Below, one piece after another: positions 35,718 through 46,350 of a stretch of 64,000 bases of DNA (position 1 is the stretch's first letter; each line of letters opens with the position of its first letter). This stretch comes from Cryptomeria japonica. Its lineage: Eukaryota > Streptophyta > Pinopsida > Cupressales > Cupressaceae. The stretch covers positions 99,261,796 through 99,325,795 of the forward strand of contig NC_081412.1 in the NCBI RefSeq assembly GCF_030272615.1, in the 5' to 3' direction. Position numbers and translations under genes: made by a program. The notes under the pieces are model-generated. The model ran no database searches and was not told the DNA's origin. It was given only the letters and a program-made list of their open reading frames with translations.

Positions 35718-38118
35718 ATGGCCCAAACCCGATCACAGTCCAGGCAACGAGAAATAGAAAGGGAAGAAGAAGAAGAGGAAAATCTCAATGAATTTCAAGA
35801 ATCACTTGGAGGAAATGCTGATGACGAAAACCCAAGTACTCCCACTCCTGCAATGATAGAAAGGGCTCAGCATAACCCTCTCTTTAACAGATTGTTTGAC
35901 GAAATACTCAGGAGCAATGCGGATGCTCACTTCTTAAGACTCGCTCGAGAAGGAGCAAAACTCCCATCTGACTTTGATCTTGCCCAATTATGACAAGCAT
36001 CAAAAAGACAAAGTCGCCATGAAGAGGAAAGAGATAGAGATCCCATCAGATATAACATTCCTCGAGGTAACCCACCACCTCCTCCTCCAAATGAAATGGA
36101 GATGTTGTGGCAACAAGTCAAGAATCTCGCCCAACAGCTTCATAGTGGTGTCAAGACTAACCAATTCTCACTCAATGACATCTGTCCCTATCCTTTTGAT
36201 AGGAATCTTTACATGCCACCATTTCCTCGAGGGTTCGAAACACCCAAATTTGAAAAATATAGAGGAAAGGGGGATCCCCGCGATCATGTCCGAGAATTTC
36301 ATTCCGCTTGTCTTGAAGTGGCATATGAAGACACCTACCTAATGCGCCTTTTTCCCCAAAGCTTGGGAGGAACAACCACATCATGGTTTTCCCGACTACC
36401 AGGTGGCATTAGAACATTTGAGGAACTCATCCAGAAATTCCTCACTCATTACTCTCATAACATTGAACGCGACATCACCATGGCTGATCTGTGCAACACC
36501 AAACAAAAACCAGGTGAACAATTCTCAGTATTCCTGCAACGATGGCACCAAATGTCTAGCAGACGTTCTCTTCAGTTACCTGAACGAGAACTAGTGGACA
36601 TATTCATTTCCAACTTAAACGAAGAAATGGAATTTCACCTGGATATCAAAGACACAGACTCTTTTAATGATATGATCACCAAGGGTTTGAAATGTGAAAG
36701 GGCACTCATCAAGAAAGGACTCATCAAAATCTTTAATGAACCAAAAGATGGTCCTCGCCCACGCTTCAACAGCGATAAACCAAGCTTCTGGAATAAAAAC
36801 AAGAATGTTGTCAATGATGGGGTTGTGGATGCCCGAACTATCCAAAATGCACAAACTGTGGTTCGGTTTGCAGGACAAAATCCTCCACCTCAGAATAACA
36901 CAAACATTTCTTCCAATCAAGGTCACATCACATCTCATGATGAACCAAGACCTCGTCAGCAAAAACAGAAACGAACATACACTCCCTTAGGGGAACCCAT
37001 TGAAACAGTGTTGCGACAACTTATTTCCCAAAATTTGGTCACTCTACCTAAGCTATCAAACTATGAGCCTCAAGTCAAACTGGCATGGTGGAGAGATACT
37101 GAACACTGTGAATTCCATCAAGGAAGAGGGCACAAGACAAGTAATTGTCACCGATTGAAAGATCTCATTCAGGATCTTATTGATCGAGGAGAAATTGAAA
37201 TTGAAGGACATGACCCAAAAACAACAAATAATGATCATCTGATGTTCAAAAATCCACTTCCATCCCAAGATCAAAGGGGTCCTTCCACTTCCAGACGAGG
37301 TCCTGATACCACTGATTATACGCAAGCTGCGTATAATTACACTGTCAATCATCTGTATGATGCCAATGAACAAGTTGCAACCATAACCTTCAAAAATCCC
37401 AACTCGAATTGCAATGTTGTTACACATCGCAGCAAAGTTACCATCAAGGCAGCTCCACAAGGCACCACCTCCATCCCAAAGCAGTACAATCTTTTGCAAC
37501 AATTAGACAAAACCCCTGCGCTTATATCCATTTTAGAGCTTTTGCGCCTATCGCCATCTCATAAAACTATCTTGGATCAAGCACTCCAAGAAGCGTCAGT
37601 CCCTGCAAATCTGAATACGGACCAATTTCAAGCCATGGTTGGAAGTCTAAAGTCATCACCTTGTCTCACTTTTTCTGAAAGTGACAACTCTTCCTTCCAA
37701 CAACCACATAATGCCTCACTCCACATCGAAGGATTTATTAACCAGCATAGAATCAAGCGAGTCTTGATCGATAATGGAGCAGGCCTGAATATTTGCACAC
37801 TATAGTTGGTCACAGCATTGGGATATGCAGTAGAATCAGTGGATACTCGTCAGAAGATCACCATCAAAGCCTATGACAATGCAGAGTGTTCATCCAAAGG
37901 AGCTGTGGTACTACCAATCCTAGTGGGCCCCGTGGTAAAGCACATCATTTGTTAGGTTTTGGACCTTCCTCTGCCATATAATCTATTGTTAGGAAGACCT
38001 TGGATACATGCCATGCAAGCCGTTCCATCTACCTACCATCAATGTATCAAGTTCCCACATAACGGTGTAGAGATCACAATCCTGGGTGATGCAAAACCCC
38101 TTTGCATATTGCCATAAT
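35718..38118 (+). pseudogene. gag: Element A gag and protease region, nonsense-mutated
   Basis: Frame opens at ATG 35718 (MAQTRSQSRQREIE), an acidic N-terminus. TGA at 35991-35993 breaks it; the context LAQL-stop-QASKRQSRHEEE suggests an original CGA. It then runs to TAG 37803-37805. The retrotransposon gag domain spans roughly 36220-36720 (FEKYRGKGDPRDHVREF, then QKPGEQFSVFLQRWHQM). CEFHQGRGHKTSNC (about 37108-37149) is the Cys-His motif typical of this group in place of a CCHC knuckle. The protease begins with RVLIDNGAGLNIC (37758-37796), where the catalytic Asp is followed by NG. After TAG the same frame continues with protease-like LLGRPWIHAM (near 37990) and meets a TAG at 37953-37955. 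Near 38090-38118 the coding frame changes to the next open frame, implying an indel. Confidence 0.93.
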
Positions 38119-39753
38119 ATCAACCATCAACCAGAGATTACCGTTCCTAATAATAGAGAAGCCATTTCCTCCACATCATATATAAGTCCCGCCTCTCTTG
38201 CTAGTTCAAACACCACTATACCCAAGCAAGAAAAGCTTAAGATGAAGATAGCAGAGGAAGGTCCTGGGGAATACAACTTGAGTCAACTCTTTTGTGTAGG
38301 GCAAATGCCCACTTCTCCTAGAACTCATGGTAAACCACAGCAGGTACTCCAGCAACCACTAAACATACCAGCGTGTGCTTTAACACCTTTCATTCTTGGA
38401 AAGAGTCAAGAAGAAGAAACACAAGATGAGGACCTGGCGGAATGGATCTATAAGGATCCCATCACCACTGATATACCGCGAGTTACACTTCCTACGGAAC
38501 AATATGGCAAAGGTCTCCTCATTATGCAACGAATGGGGTATGATGGTCAAAGTGCCTTGGGATATTGCAAACAAGGACGACATGAACCTCTACTACCAAA
38601 ATTCAAGCCCAAAGGTAATACAGGCCTAGGCTTTGAGAAAGAGATCTTTCCTAAACTCAAGTTCAAAGGAAAACCCAGCAAACCATTTTGTCCACCTACT
38701 GTAAAGTGGACGCCTTTCATTATCAAAGCGGCATCAAGCACCATCCCAACTACCCCACTGCGGCTCACAAACCCAACACAACTATCTCCAATACCAATCA
38801 TTCCACCAATCAAACCAGTACTCCCATTAGCAGTACCATTAACAGCAACAACTGTATCAGAACCTGCAGCAACATATATGGCACCAGTAGTTCTAGCAGA
38901 AGCCACTGAGTCAACATTACCAATACTCCCCATACCAGATCCTTTAATCCCCATCGACCTTCTTGCAGCACCAATCATTACAAAGGTACATCAACCAATC
39001 ACACCTGCAGTATTTAACTCAAAGGACGTCCCAGTATGGTATAGTAATCGGATGCTGGAAAGTGATTTAGAGACCGACTCACATGAATGGGAATTTGATA
39101 CGGTACAGCTTAATACTTCAGATGAGGAAGACACATCACCACCTCCACCATGCAAAGATATCCCTGTTTACGGAGAAGCACAGATAAAGACCACTTGGGT
39201 TCCTGAACTGGAAACATCTTCCACAGACCCTACGTCTCATCCTATGCCTGATTCTGACAGAGAAAGTACCATCAATGACCTTCACCATAACGTCTTAACC
39301 CTCACTGATACGTCCACCACACTTAATCTAATCGATGAAGTAATGCCCATTATCCACCCTGAACTCATCGAATGGAACCAACCAAATCCCCCATGTCTTG
39401 ACTTCTTCCAAAACGATGAGGCTATCATTGACTTTTTGGAAATAAGGGATAACCTACCAAGCGGGGATCACAAAGTTGGATTCGCCATCGAACTTAATAG
39501 CGCAGCATACTTCGGGGCAGATGCCAAACCTTTCAGCTACAAAAATATAACAATAAAACATGGATCTTCCAGTGAAAACCACACTGTGGCACTGTTTGAT
39601 CCGACAAAAGTAAAAAGAAAGAGCATATCCAACGGTGAAAACCTCTCTGAGGCGCCTGAGGATGAAGGGTTTGACATTCTCCCTGATAGTACACAACAGG
39701 AACGATCAACGATTCTCATCGAGGAAACCAAAGAACAATGTGGGGACTCCTGA
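38086..39753 (+). CDS. Element A protease-RT linker with G-patch domain (555 aa)
   Basis: Open throughout. Residues about 139-184 carry a G-patch-like motif: QYGKGLLIMQRMGYDGQ, then SALGYCKQGRHEPLL and NTGLGFE, matching the family order of a Gly-rich start, an aromatic-Gly pair and a final GLG. G-patches bind nucleic acid or helicases; some retroviruses have one after the protease. It is followed by a Pro/Ala/Thr/Ile-rich linker (about residues 200-330), an acidic stretch (HEWEFDTVQLNTSDEED) and a C-terminal part leading into the RT. In the element it would be part of the polyprotein, not a separate protein. The start at 38086 is only the beginning of the open frame after a frame change. It overlaps the RT frame at 39635-39753, so a second frame change is needed near 39735. 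Confidence 0.85.
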   Translation: MMQNPFAYCHNINHQPEITVPNNREAISSTSYISPASLASSNTTIPKQEKLKMKIAEEGPGEYNLSQLFCVGQMPTSPRTHGKPQQVLQQPLNIPACALTPFILGKSQEEETQDEDLAEWIYKDPITTDIPRVTLPTEQYGKGLLIMQRMGYDGQSALGYCKQGRHEPLLPKFKPKGNTGLGFEKEIFPKLKFKGKPSKPFCPPTVKWTPFIIKAASSTIPTTPLRLTNPTQLSPIPIIPPIKPVLPLAVPLTATTVSEPAATYMAPVVLAEATESTLPILPIPDPLIPIDLLAAPIITKVHQPITPAVFNSKDVPVWYSNRMLESDLETDSHEWEFDTVQLNTSDEEDTSPPPPCKDIPVYGEAQIKTTWVPELETSSTDPTSHPMPDSDRESTINDLHHNVLTLTDTSTTLNLIDEVMPIIHPELIEWNQPNPPCLDFFQNDEAIIDFLEIRDNLPSGDHKVGFAIELNSAAYFGADAKPFSYKNITIKHGSSSENHTVALFDPTKVKRKSISNGENLSEAPEDEGFDILPDSTQQERSTILIEETKEQCGDS

Positions 39754-40742
39754 AAATCCTCATATCATACATCTGGCATCTCTTCTCACTCCAAAGGAAC
39801 AACCTAAATTTATAGAGTTCTTCCAGAAGCGTCAGATCAACTTTGCATGGTCATATGCAGACATGCCTGGGCTTGATCCTGATTTAGTCATGCATCACCT
39901 CACCGTAGCAGAAGGAGCCAAACCTGTCAAGCAGAAGCTTCGTAAGATGCATCCTCAGATTGCAGTGCTAGTCAAAACAAAACTCAAGAAACTCCTAGAC
40001 GTTGGTTTCATTAGACCAATTGATTATGCAGAGTGGATCTCCAATATTGTTCCTGTTGGCAAACCAAAAGGGGGCATCCGTATTTTTACTGACTTCAGAG
40101 ATCTAAATAAGGCCTGTCCTAAGGATGACTTCCCCCTTCCAAATATCGATATCATAGTGGATTTGACAGCAGGACATGCCATGCTTTCACTCATGGATGG
40201 CTTTTCAGGATACAATCAGATAAAGATCGCACCAGAAGATCAACATAAGACCGCCTTCACCTGTCCATGGGGCACATATTGCTGGAATGTGATGCCTTTC
40301 AGTCTCAAGAATGCAGGAGCAACCTATCAGAGAGCAATGACCACCATCTTCCATGACATGATGCATACTATGATGGAAGATTATGTGGATGACTTACTAG
40401 CAAAATCACTCACCAGAGAAGGACATCTCCACATCTTAGATAAAATCTTTGATAGACTGGAACAATATCATGTTCGACTCAACCCAAAGAAATGTGTCTT
40501 TGGAGTGACCTCCGGGAAACTTCTAGGATACATCGTCTCAAGCAAAGGCATTGAGGTCGACCCAACGAAGGTAAAAGCAATTATGGACATGCCACCACCC
40601 AAGAATATCAGTCAACTAAGGACATTACAAGGATGCCTTCAATCCATTCGAAGATTCATCGCACAATTGGTTGATAAGTGTCACCCATTCACACACCTGC
40701 TACACAAGAATATCCATTTTCAGTGGGATGCCCGATGCCAGC
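39735..40742 (+). pseudogene. pol: Element A reverse transcriptase, split by element B
   Basis: In frame 2 from about 39735: an N-terminal FAWSYADMPGLDPDLVMHHL, then KQKLRKMHPQ, FRDLNKACPKDDFPLPNID, LSLMDGFSGYNQI (catalytic Asp), the QHKTAF-CPWGTYCWNVMPF block, and YVDDLLAKS with the catalytic YVDD near 40384-40395. It continues through HPKKC-like NPKKCVFGVTSGKLLGYIV and ends in WDARCQ where element B is inserted after TSD CCAGC. The frame resumes at 48587, so the insertion split a continuous ORF. No stop is seen within this segment. The join with the upstream G-patch frame needs a -1 type change, either a mutation or a programmed shift. Confidence 0.95.
40738..40742. repeat. Target-site duplication of element B, left copy (CCAGC)
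   Basis: CCAGC directly precedes the left LTR of B and is repeated at 48586-48590 after the right LTR. Confidence 0.96.
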
Positions 40743-41108
40743 TGTAAAGCGGAAAAATCGAACCCTAGTCGTTCTCCCCTCCCCAACTCCGAGGAGAGAG
40801 AAGGGAGAGTCACTAGGGTTGATGGTTTTCACTTAAGAGGGACTTTACATTCAAAAGAGGGGTTGAAACCCACAAGATCCAATCCCACGCAATGCAAGAT
40901 TGGATTCTACATGAGTTTCAAGGGTTGTGATAGCAAGGATACCCTCTTTTGTAAAGAATGTAGATAGAAAGATTGAACTAGGAATGCATGCAAAGTAGGA
41001 AAGATTCACTTATAAACAGAGATAGGAATATGATATGAAGCTGCGGACCTGGAATTAGCAGTAAAATGTCGAGACGGCGTTGTCCTGCAAATTTGAGCGA
41101 AAGTTGAC

Positions 41109-41139
41109 GGGACGATGGCGCCCGGCATGCACACGGTCC
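41109..41139. repeat. GCGC-core hairpin-like word in B 3' LTR
   Basis: GGGACGATGGCGCCCGGC then ATGCACACGGTCC, a variant of the hairpin at 46321-46350. The equivalent in the other LTR is 47743-47772. Confidence 0.7.
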
Positions 41140-41745
41140 TCCGAAAAATCCGCGAAACGAAGGGGGATCTGTTCGTCTCTGCACAAAGATTCCAGATCTT
41201 CAATTTCAGCCGCGTACCTGCAACCTACACATAGAAAAGTGAAGACGATTGGGGGGTTAGGGATTAGGGGTTTTCCCTTAGGTCAAACCCCGGTTTTGGA
41301 ATTAACCAAGAAATGAGAAATGTTGTAAATGTAATGTAAAACAAGTACTAATACCTTGTTGTAAGGATGTTTGTATCCTTATATGCGAAGGTATAGATGT
41401 TATTGTTTGTTGTATGTTGTATGTTGTAGCATGTAATAAGTGATCTCCTCTTCAATGGTTGAATCCTTGTCTTGAATGCAACACTTAGCCTTGAATGGAG
41501 ACTTAGAATGATCAATTGCTTGAAGGAATGCTTGAATGCTTGAATGTCGTTTCCACGCCTTGTACACATATGTCCTTCCTCTTTTCGACCCTCAAAATGG
41601 GAGAGGAAAAGTAGTTTTTATACTTGCCAATTAGGGTTAAAAGACTGATTTTCCCGACCTTAGGCCGACTAGGAAATGTTATTTTCCAATTTGCAAACAA
41701 AAAGGCCCGAAGTCCCATAGGAGACCGGGCCCAAAATAGGGCCAG

Positions 41746-41834
41746 GGACCAGGGTGCTAGGCACCATGGTCCTGGGGGACCAGGGTGCTGGGCGCCCTGG
41801 TCCTGAAGGACCAGGGCGCTGGGCGCTCTGGTCC
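41746..41834. repeat. Three tandem 27-nt hairpin units in B 3' LTR
   Basis: Units at 41746-41772, 41777-41803 and 41808-41834, a 31-bp period. Each is a stem of 12 pairs with a 3-nt loop: GGACCAGGGTGC / GCACCATGGTCC (loop TAG, one mismatch), GGACCAGGGTGC / GCGCCCTGGTCC (loop TGG, one G-T pair), GGACCAGGGCGC / GCGCTCTGGTCC (loop TGG, one G-T pair). Changes in the arms tend to preserve pairing. Confidence 0.93.
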
Positions 41835-42006
41835 CACCTCTTGGGACAACGGGGTGCAAGGAGGATCAGGCCAGGGTGCTGGAAAAATGCAGTTTTTGGT
41901 GTCGTGAGCAAGTTTCGGGGTCTCCATTCAGGTTCAGTGTTGCGTCGCCATCGTGAAGACCCAAATGCGGTCGAAATTGCAAGTGTCACAATTTTAGGAC
42001 GCTACA

Positions 42007-42021
42007 TTTAGCCCCCACTTT
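42007..42021 (-). other. Element B polypurine tract
   Basis: On the minus strand, AAAGTGGGGGCTAAA ends exactly at the 3' LTR start. It primes plus-strand DNA synthesis and confirms minus orientation. Confidence 0.9.
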
Positions 42022-42748
42022 AGCGGGAGTATAAGCGTACGCTCATACTTCGGTAAAGTACAAGGAAACAACATTGAAAAACTTTCACCACGTCAAGGAG
42101 GCAAGATACACCAAGCCCCCAGTGGACTAAGGATCTTACGACTTCAATTGACAAAGTAAAAGGGAAGATCACAAGGGAGAACCATGACTGTCAGTAGTAA
42201 GGTTCCCTCACTATGAGTCATGCAAGAAAGATATCAAAAATTTTCAAGGCAAGGCTAAATTTGCGAAGAAATTTTCAAGTATCTTGAAAAAATATGAACG
42301 GGATGTATGCCCCCCTACGTTAAAGTGATCGCACACGCCTCACCGGGGGTGATCGCTTTAAGGTAGTGATACATATAAGAATGAGAAAGGAAAGGAGCAC
42401 ATTATCACAAGGATTTAGCCCCCAAGTGTGAGATAAGCCCAAGGATAATATACACAAAACACAAAGCACAAGGTGACTTCGCTTTCCTTGGGGTCAGTAT
42501 GCCGTATGATAATTCATGTATATCATATGTATGTATGCATAATTGTTCTTCATTCCCCAATCAAGGAAGGTCACCTAGAAGAAGGGAACACATGTGTCTT
42601 TTGAGTCAACATGAGAGAGATCGAGAGATCTCAATGCTTTGCATCGTCCTCAAGTAGACAACACTAAGGACAACAAATAGAAGAATGAGAATAACACATA
42701 GAAGAAGTAACAAAAGAGAGGGGGAGAGAATCTGCTATGCTAATGAAA
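42022..42748. other. Element B 3' untranslated region
   Basis: Between gag and the 3' LTR. Includes an inverted pair AAAGTGATC (42323-42331) / GATCGCTTT (42352-42360) within repeated GTGATCGC words, and the palindrome AGCGTACGCT (42032-42041). No coding. Confidence 0.6.
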
Positions 42749-45316
42749 CTAGTCTAGCGCGTCATCTACCCCCCGATCTTGCTGATCAATGTTTCGGGAA
42801 GGTAGGGAACACGCTAGAGGAGGAACATCCAACACAGCAGATGGAGCTATCACAAGATCCAAACAAGGGCTATGTTCATATCCCAAGCCGCGGTGTTCTT
42901 GTCTAGGAGCTAGGATAAGTGCTTTAGAAAATTCGTTAGATAAATGGTTATCAACATCAACAAGTTCATATTCACTATCAGAATGAACAGGAGTAACATT
43001 TGCATCATGAATAACATTTTCATCTATATCATCATCAAGATTTATAAAAATAGGATCTTTAACTCGCACAGGATCAAAACCATCATGCATTTTATGTTTA
43101 GGAGATTTCGGCTCAATCGTCGGCTGAGGAGAAAATGGAATAATGCTTGTTGAAGGTGTTTTTGGGGATTGCAAAGTTTGAGAAGCAGCTGCCTGAGCTC
43201 TAAGACGACGCTTTCGTCGGCATTCACGTGCAGAACGATTTCGTCTAGTCTTAGTAGGAAGTTGAGAAGATTGAGGAGGAGGAATGTTCTCATCCTTATC
43301 ACTTGGGTGTTTAGGTTGTGGTCTCTTAGGTTGAACAATAAGAGAAGAGGAAGGTCTCTTCTCTCCATAAGAGGAAGGAGGAGGAACTGCTCCATATAAG
43401 GGAGGAATATTTGGTTTAGGAAGGAGACCAAGTCCATCATGACGAGGAGGTATAGGTCTACTCTTAGGAAGTTTATTAGATATAGGCATAGTCACATCCA
43501 TAGGAATGGGTTGGGAATCTTCTTGAGGAAAGACATTGGTTTTATCTTTCAAAGGAAGAACTTCCTTCTCAAGAATGATAGGAATGTCAAGTTTGGGTGT
43601 TCTAGGTTCACTTAGAGATAGGATCATATCTTTTTTCCACTTTTGATAAGATTTGAAAAGATGATCACTTCGCGGAGGAAGAGATTGGAATTGTTTAGGC
43701 CAAAAATAATCAATAGGAACGCTAGAAGTTCTTTCAGCTGGTTTAAAGAGACTATGATTGACAGTAACAACTTCACCATTATGGGGAAATTTCAAACACT
43801 TGTGAATAGGAGAAGCAATAGCTTTCATGGAAGATAGCCAAGGATAGCCAAGCTTCACACGAAATTGTTCAGAAGATGGAATAATAGAAAAGTTCACATC
43901 AAGGGATTTGTTACGGACCTCAATAGGTAATGTAATAGAACCAATTGCAGGAGAAGAAAATGCATCAAATAATTTCACAATCACATCTGTTTTGTCATAG
44001 ATCACTTGATTCAATTGCAAAGTAAAAAGAAATTCTTCAATAATGACATTAACCATACAAGAAGGATCAATAAGCACTCCACGGCAAGGTGTGTTCTTGA
44101 CTTTTGCAACTATATATAAAGGACCATCAGGTGCCCTGATAGTTTCACTGGAATCAAATGTGATGGAAGGTTCTTTAGGGATTTTCTGTTGCTCCACAAA
44201 ATTAATCACATTCGGAGTCATAGACACTAGATCATCAGGTGAGATAGAGGAATCAGTAGTATCAATCACATTAGAGGTATGAGAAGGCAATGGATCAGTA
44301 AAAATCTGAAGATTTTGGTTAGGAAGAGCTACAGATTTGTTGCCTTTATCATTCACACTAGAAACAGAGATAGTATTATTATCAATCAAATCTTGAATTT
44401 TCCCCTTTAAAGCAAAACATTTTTCAGTATCATGCCCAGGTTGACGATGAAATTGACAAAAAGATTTGTTATCAAAATAGGGTGAATTAATCTTTGTAGG
44501 ATCAATTTGCCTTATAGGAGGAAGAGTAAGCACATTTTGTTCCAATAACTTATTCATAATACTATGCAATGATTCATTCAAAGGAGTAAACTTTCTTTCT
44601 TTCTTGAAAAACTTAGAAATAGGAGACACACCTGATGTTGTATTCACATTGTTGTTGATGATGTTTTCATTGAATTTAATGGACTCTCTGTTCGGTTTAA
44701 ACTTCCCAAATGGTTGTTGACTACTATCACCCTTATCACTTGGAGCCATAGGATGTGATTGTTCCATTTGACTCACAGTCAGTTGATAATTGTGAAGAGT
44801 TGCGCACAACTGTTGGAAAGAAGTAAACTCAGAAAACAGGAGTTTTTCTCTAATGTCTTTTTGTAAATTAGAAATAAAGATTGTTTGAATATCATTGTCA
44901 GGCACTGGAAAAGAAATTTGAGCATACAAATGCTTATATCTACCAATGAAATCAGTCACTTTTTCTTTAACACCTTGTTTACAATGCATTAAATCAATCA
45001 AAGTAACTTTAGGACTTATATTGTTTTGAAATTGTTGAATGAAAGCATTTGCAAGTTGCTCAAAAGAAGTAATAGAATAGGAAGGCAACGAGCAATACCA
45101 TTGTAGGGCTTTGTCTCTTAATGTTCTAGTAAATAGTTTTGCAAGCAACCTTTGGTCATAAGCAAAATCAGTACATATTGTTTGAAAGGTCTTAACATGT
45201 GTTAGAGGATCACCCTTACCATTATAAAGCTCCAAATGCAGAATTTCAACATGTTTAGGGGGGATAGCTCGAACAATGTCAAGAGAAAGTGGACTCGCAA
45301 CATCAAATGTGGGCAC
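42749..45316 (-). CDS. gag: Element B gag with protease-like domain (855-codon open frame)
   Basis: Intact for 855 codons. The first triplet at 45316 is GTG and is only the first possible start after the stop at 45331-45329, not a proven initiation site. The gag domain lies at about residues 25-160 (LELYNGKGDPLTHVKTF, LRDKALQWYCSLP, FIGRYKHLYAQISFP). CQFHRQPGHDTEKC at about residue 285 is the same Cys-His motif as in element A gag. A protease-like fold follows near residues 405-490: PCRGVLIDPSCMVNVI has DPS where active enzymes have D-S/T/G-G, then VKLGYPWLSSMKAI; it may be inactive. The C-terminal 300 residues are Pro/Lys/Arg-rich (TKTRRNRSARECRRKRRLR) and may be a nuclear or nucleic-acid-binding tail. 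The length exceeds a usual gag and no pol follows. Confidence 0.92.
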   Translation of the reverse strand: MPTFDVASPLSLDIVRAIPPKHVEILHLELYNGKGDPLTHVKTFQTICTDFAYDQRLLAKLFTRTLRDKALQWYCSLPSYSITSFEQLANAFIQQFQNNISPKVTLIDLMHCKQGVKEKVTDFIGRYKHLYAQISFPVPDNDIQTIFISNLQKDIREKLLFSEFTSFQQLCATLHNYQLTVSQMEQSHPMAPSDKGDSSQQPFGKFKPNRESIKFNENIINNNVNTTSGVSPISKFFKKERKFTPLNESLHSIMNKLLEQNVLTLPPIRQIDPTKINSPYFDNKSFCQFHRQPGHDTEKCFALKGKIQDLIDNNTISVSSVNDKGNKSVALPNQNLQIFTDPLPSHTSNVIDTTDSSISPDDLVSMTPNVINFVEQQKIPKEPSITFDSSETIRAPDGPLYIVAKVKNTPCRGVLIDPSCMVNVIIEEFLFTLQLNQVIYDKTDVIVKLFDAFSSPAIGSITLPIEVRNKSLDVNFSIIPSSEQFRVKLGYPWLSSMKAIASPIHKCLKFPHNGEVVTVNHSLFKPAERTSSVPIDYFWPKQFQSLPPRSDHLFKSYQKWKKDMILSLSEPRTPKLDIPIILEKEVLPLKDKTNVFPQEDSQPIPMDVTMPISNKLPKSRPIPPRHDGLGLLPKPNIPPLYGAVPPPSSYGEKRPSSSLIVQPKRPQPKHPSDKDENIPPPQSSQLPTKTRRNRSARECRRKRRLRAQAAASQTLQSPKTPSTSIIPFSPQPTIEPKSPKHKMHDGFDPVRVKDPIFINLDDDIDENVIHDANVTPVHSDSEYELVDVDNHLSNEFSKALILAPRQEHRGLGYEHSPCLDLVIAPSAVLDVPPLACSLPSRNIDQQDRGVDDALD

Positions 45317-45328
45317 ACTAAACTTAGA

Positions 45329-46192
45329 TTAATTCATAGAGGCAATTTGTTGCTGTAAAGAAGAGACAGTTTGTGCAAGATTGTTAATGGTCGCTTCAGT
45401 CGAAGAGTTCATATTAGACGTGTTAGATTGTGATGGAGGTGTTATGTTATTGAAAGAAGGTAGAGAGTAAGGTGGTGGGACACTATGATAGTTAGTCATA
45501 GGAGATGATTGGACAGGAGGAACACTACAAGGAGGAATGGAATGGTTAAATGAATTGCCCCCTTGCGTCATGTTCATTTGTGGTGATATAATAGGCACAC
45601 TCATTGAAGGAATGAATGAAGAAATTGGATTGAATGAAGGAAGAGGGTTGATTGGAGAAGAAGGATTGCCCCCATGACTAGTGATCATAGGAGGAATGTC
45701 TTGTATTGAAGTAGTCATTATATTTGATGTAAAAGTAGGTATACTAGCAATAGGAGTCGTCAAAGGAATAGAATGATTGTCTTGAGTAGGAGGTTGTGTA
45801 TAACCTAAGGTTTCGGCACAACTTTTCATAGGCATCACATTTGAATCCACAATGTGTGCAATACCACGCAAAATATCAATTCCATTCTTATCACTTTGAA
45901 GCATACGTTTTAGACCCTCAATTAAAGGAAGAGCTTGACTATCAGGGTATTCTTGAGACATCCACTGTCGAAAATCGTCAAATTGGTTATCCAATTTTGA
46001 AAGTTGTTCTACAGAAACCTCATGGAGAGCTTCTTCATCATTAAGAGGATTAGAGGAATTACCCATGTCCTCGTTAAAAAGGCCATTCAAATTAGGTTCC
46101 ATCTCCTCAGTAATTAAACCTTGGAAGGACTTAATTCTAAGGCTTCGTCTAACGGGAATAGTGTAAGTAGGGCTTATTGTTGTAAAACTCAT
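45329..46192 (-). CDS. Element B N-terminal frame upstream of gag (287 aa)
   Basis: Starts at a clear ATG, 46192 (MSFTTISPTYTIPVRRSLRI). A charged N-terminal half contains LSKLDNQFDDFRQWMSQEYP and a central region rich in P, S, N, I, M. The end, TINNLAQTVSSLQQQIASMN, looks like a short coiled coil. It stops at TAA 45331-45329. The next open frame, gag, is in the same register and begins 12 bases later, so the two were probably one polyprotein now separated by one nonsense codon, or use readthrough. No named domain. Confidence 0.85.
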   Translation of the reverse strand: MSFTTISPTYTIPVRRSLRIKSFQGLITEEMEPNLNGLFNEDMGNSSNPLNDEEALHEVSVEQLSKLDNQFDDFRQWMSQEYPDSQALPLIEGLKRMLQSDKNGIDILRGIAHIVDSNVMPMKSCAETLGYTQPPTQDNHSIPLTTPIASIPTFTSNIMTTSIQDIPPMITSHGGNPSSPINPLPSFNPISSFIPSMSVPIISPQMNMTQGGNSFNHSIPPCSVPPVQSSPMTNYHSVPPPYSLPSFNNITPPSQSNTSNMNSSTEATINNLAQTVSSLQQQIASMN

Positions 46193-46320
46193 GCACTAAA
46201 GAAAGAGAGAAGATTTTGAATTTTAGAGGTAGCAAATTTCAGTAAAACCAGCCAATCTTCTAGATTTAAGTTGTTAAATACAATCAGGACAATCTCCCGA
46301 AGTTTCAGAAAAAATGTCCG

Positions 46321-46350
46321 GGACCGTGGCGCTCGGAGTGCACACGGTCC
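46321..46350. repeat. GCGC-core hairpin, leader copy 1
   Basis: GGACCGTG-GCGCT-CGG-AGTGC-A-CACGGTCC: an 8-bp perfect outer stem, a 5-bp inner stem with one G-T pair, loop CGG and one bulged A. The flanking sequence, with CGCAACTTTTTTCGAAATTT, is also repeated at the second copy. Confidence 0.9.

Larger units (their letters stand above)
40743..42006 (-). repeat. Element B 3' LTR (1264 bp)
   Basis: Starts TGTAAAGCGGAAAAATC and ends TTTTAGGACGCTACA in plus-strand orientation. Aligns over its length with 47376-48585. Holds three 27-nt hairpin units (41746-41834) where the other LTR has one. Confidence 0.97.
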
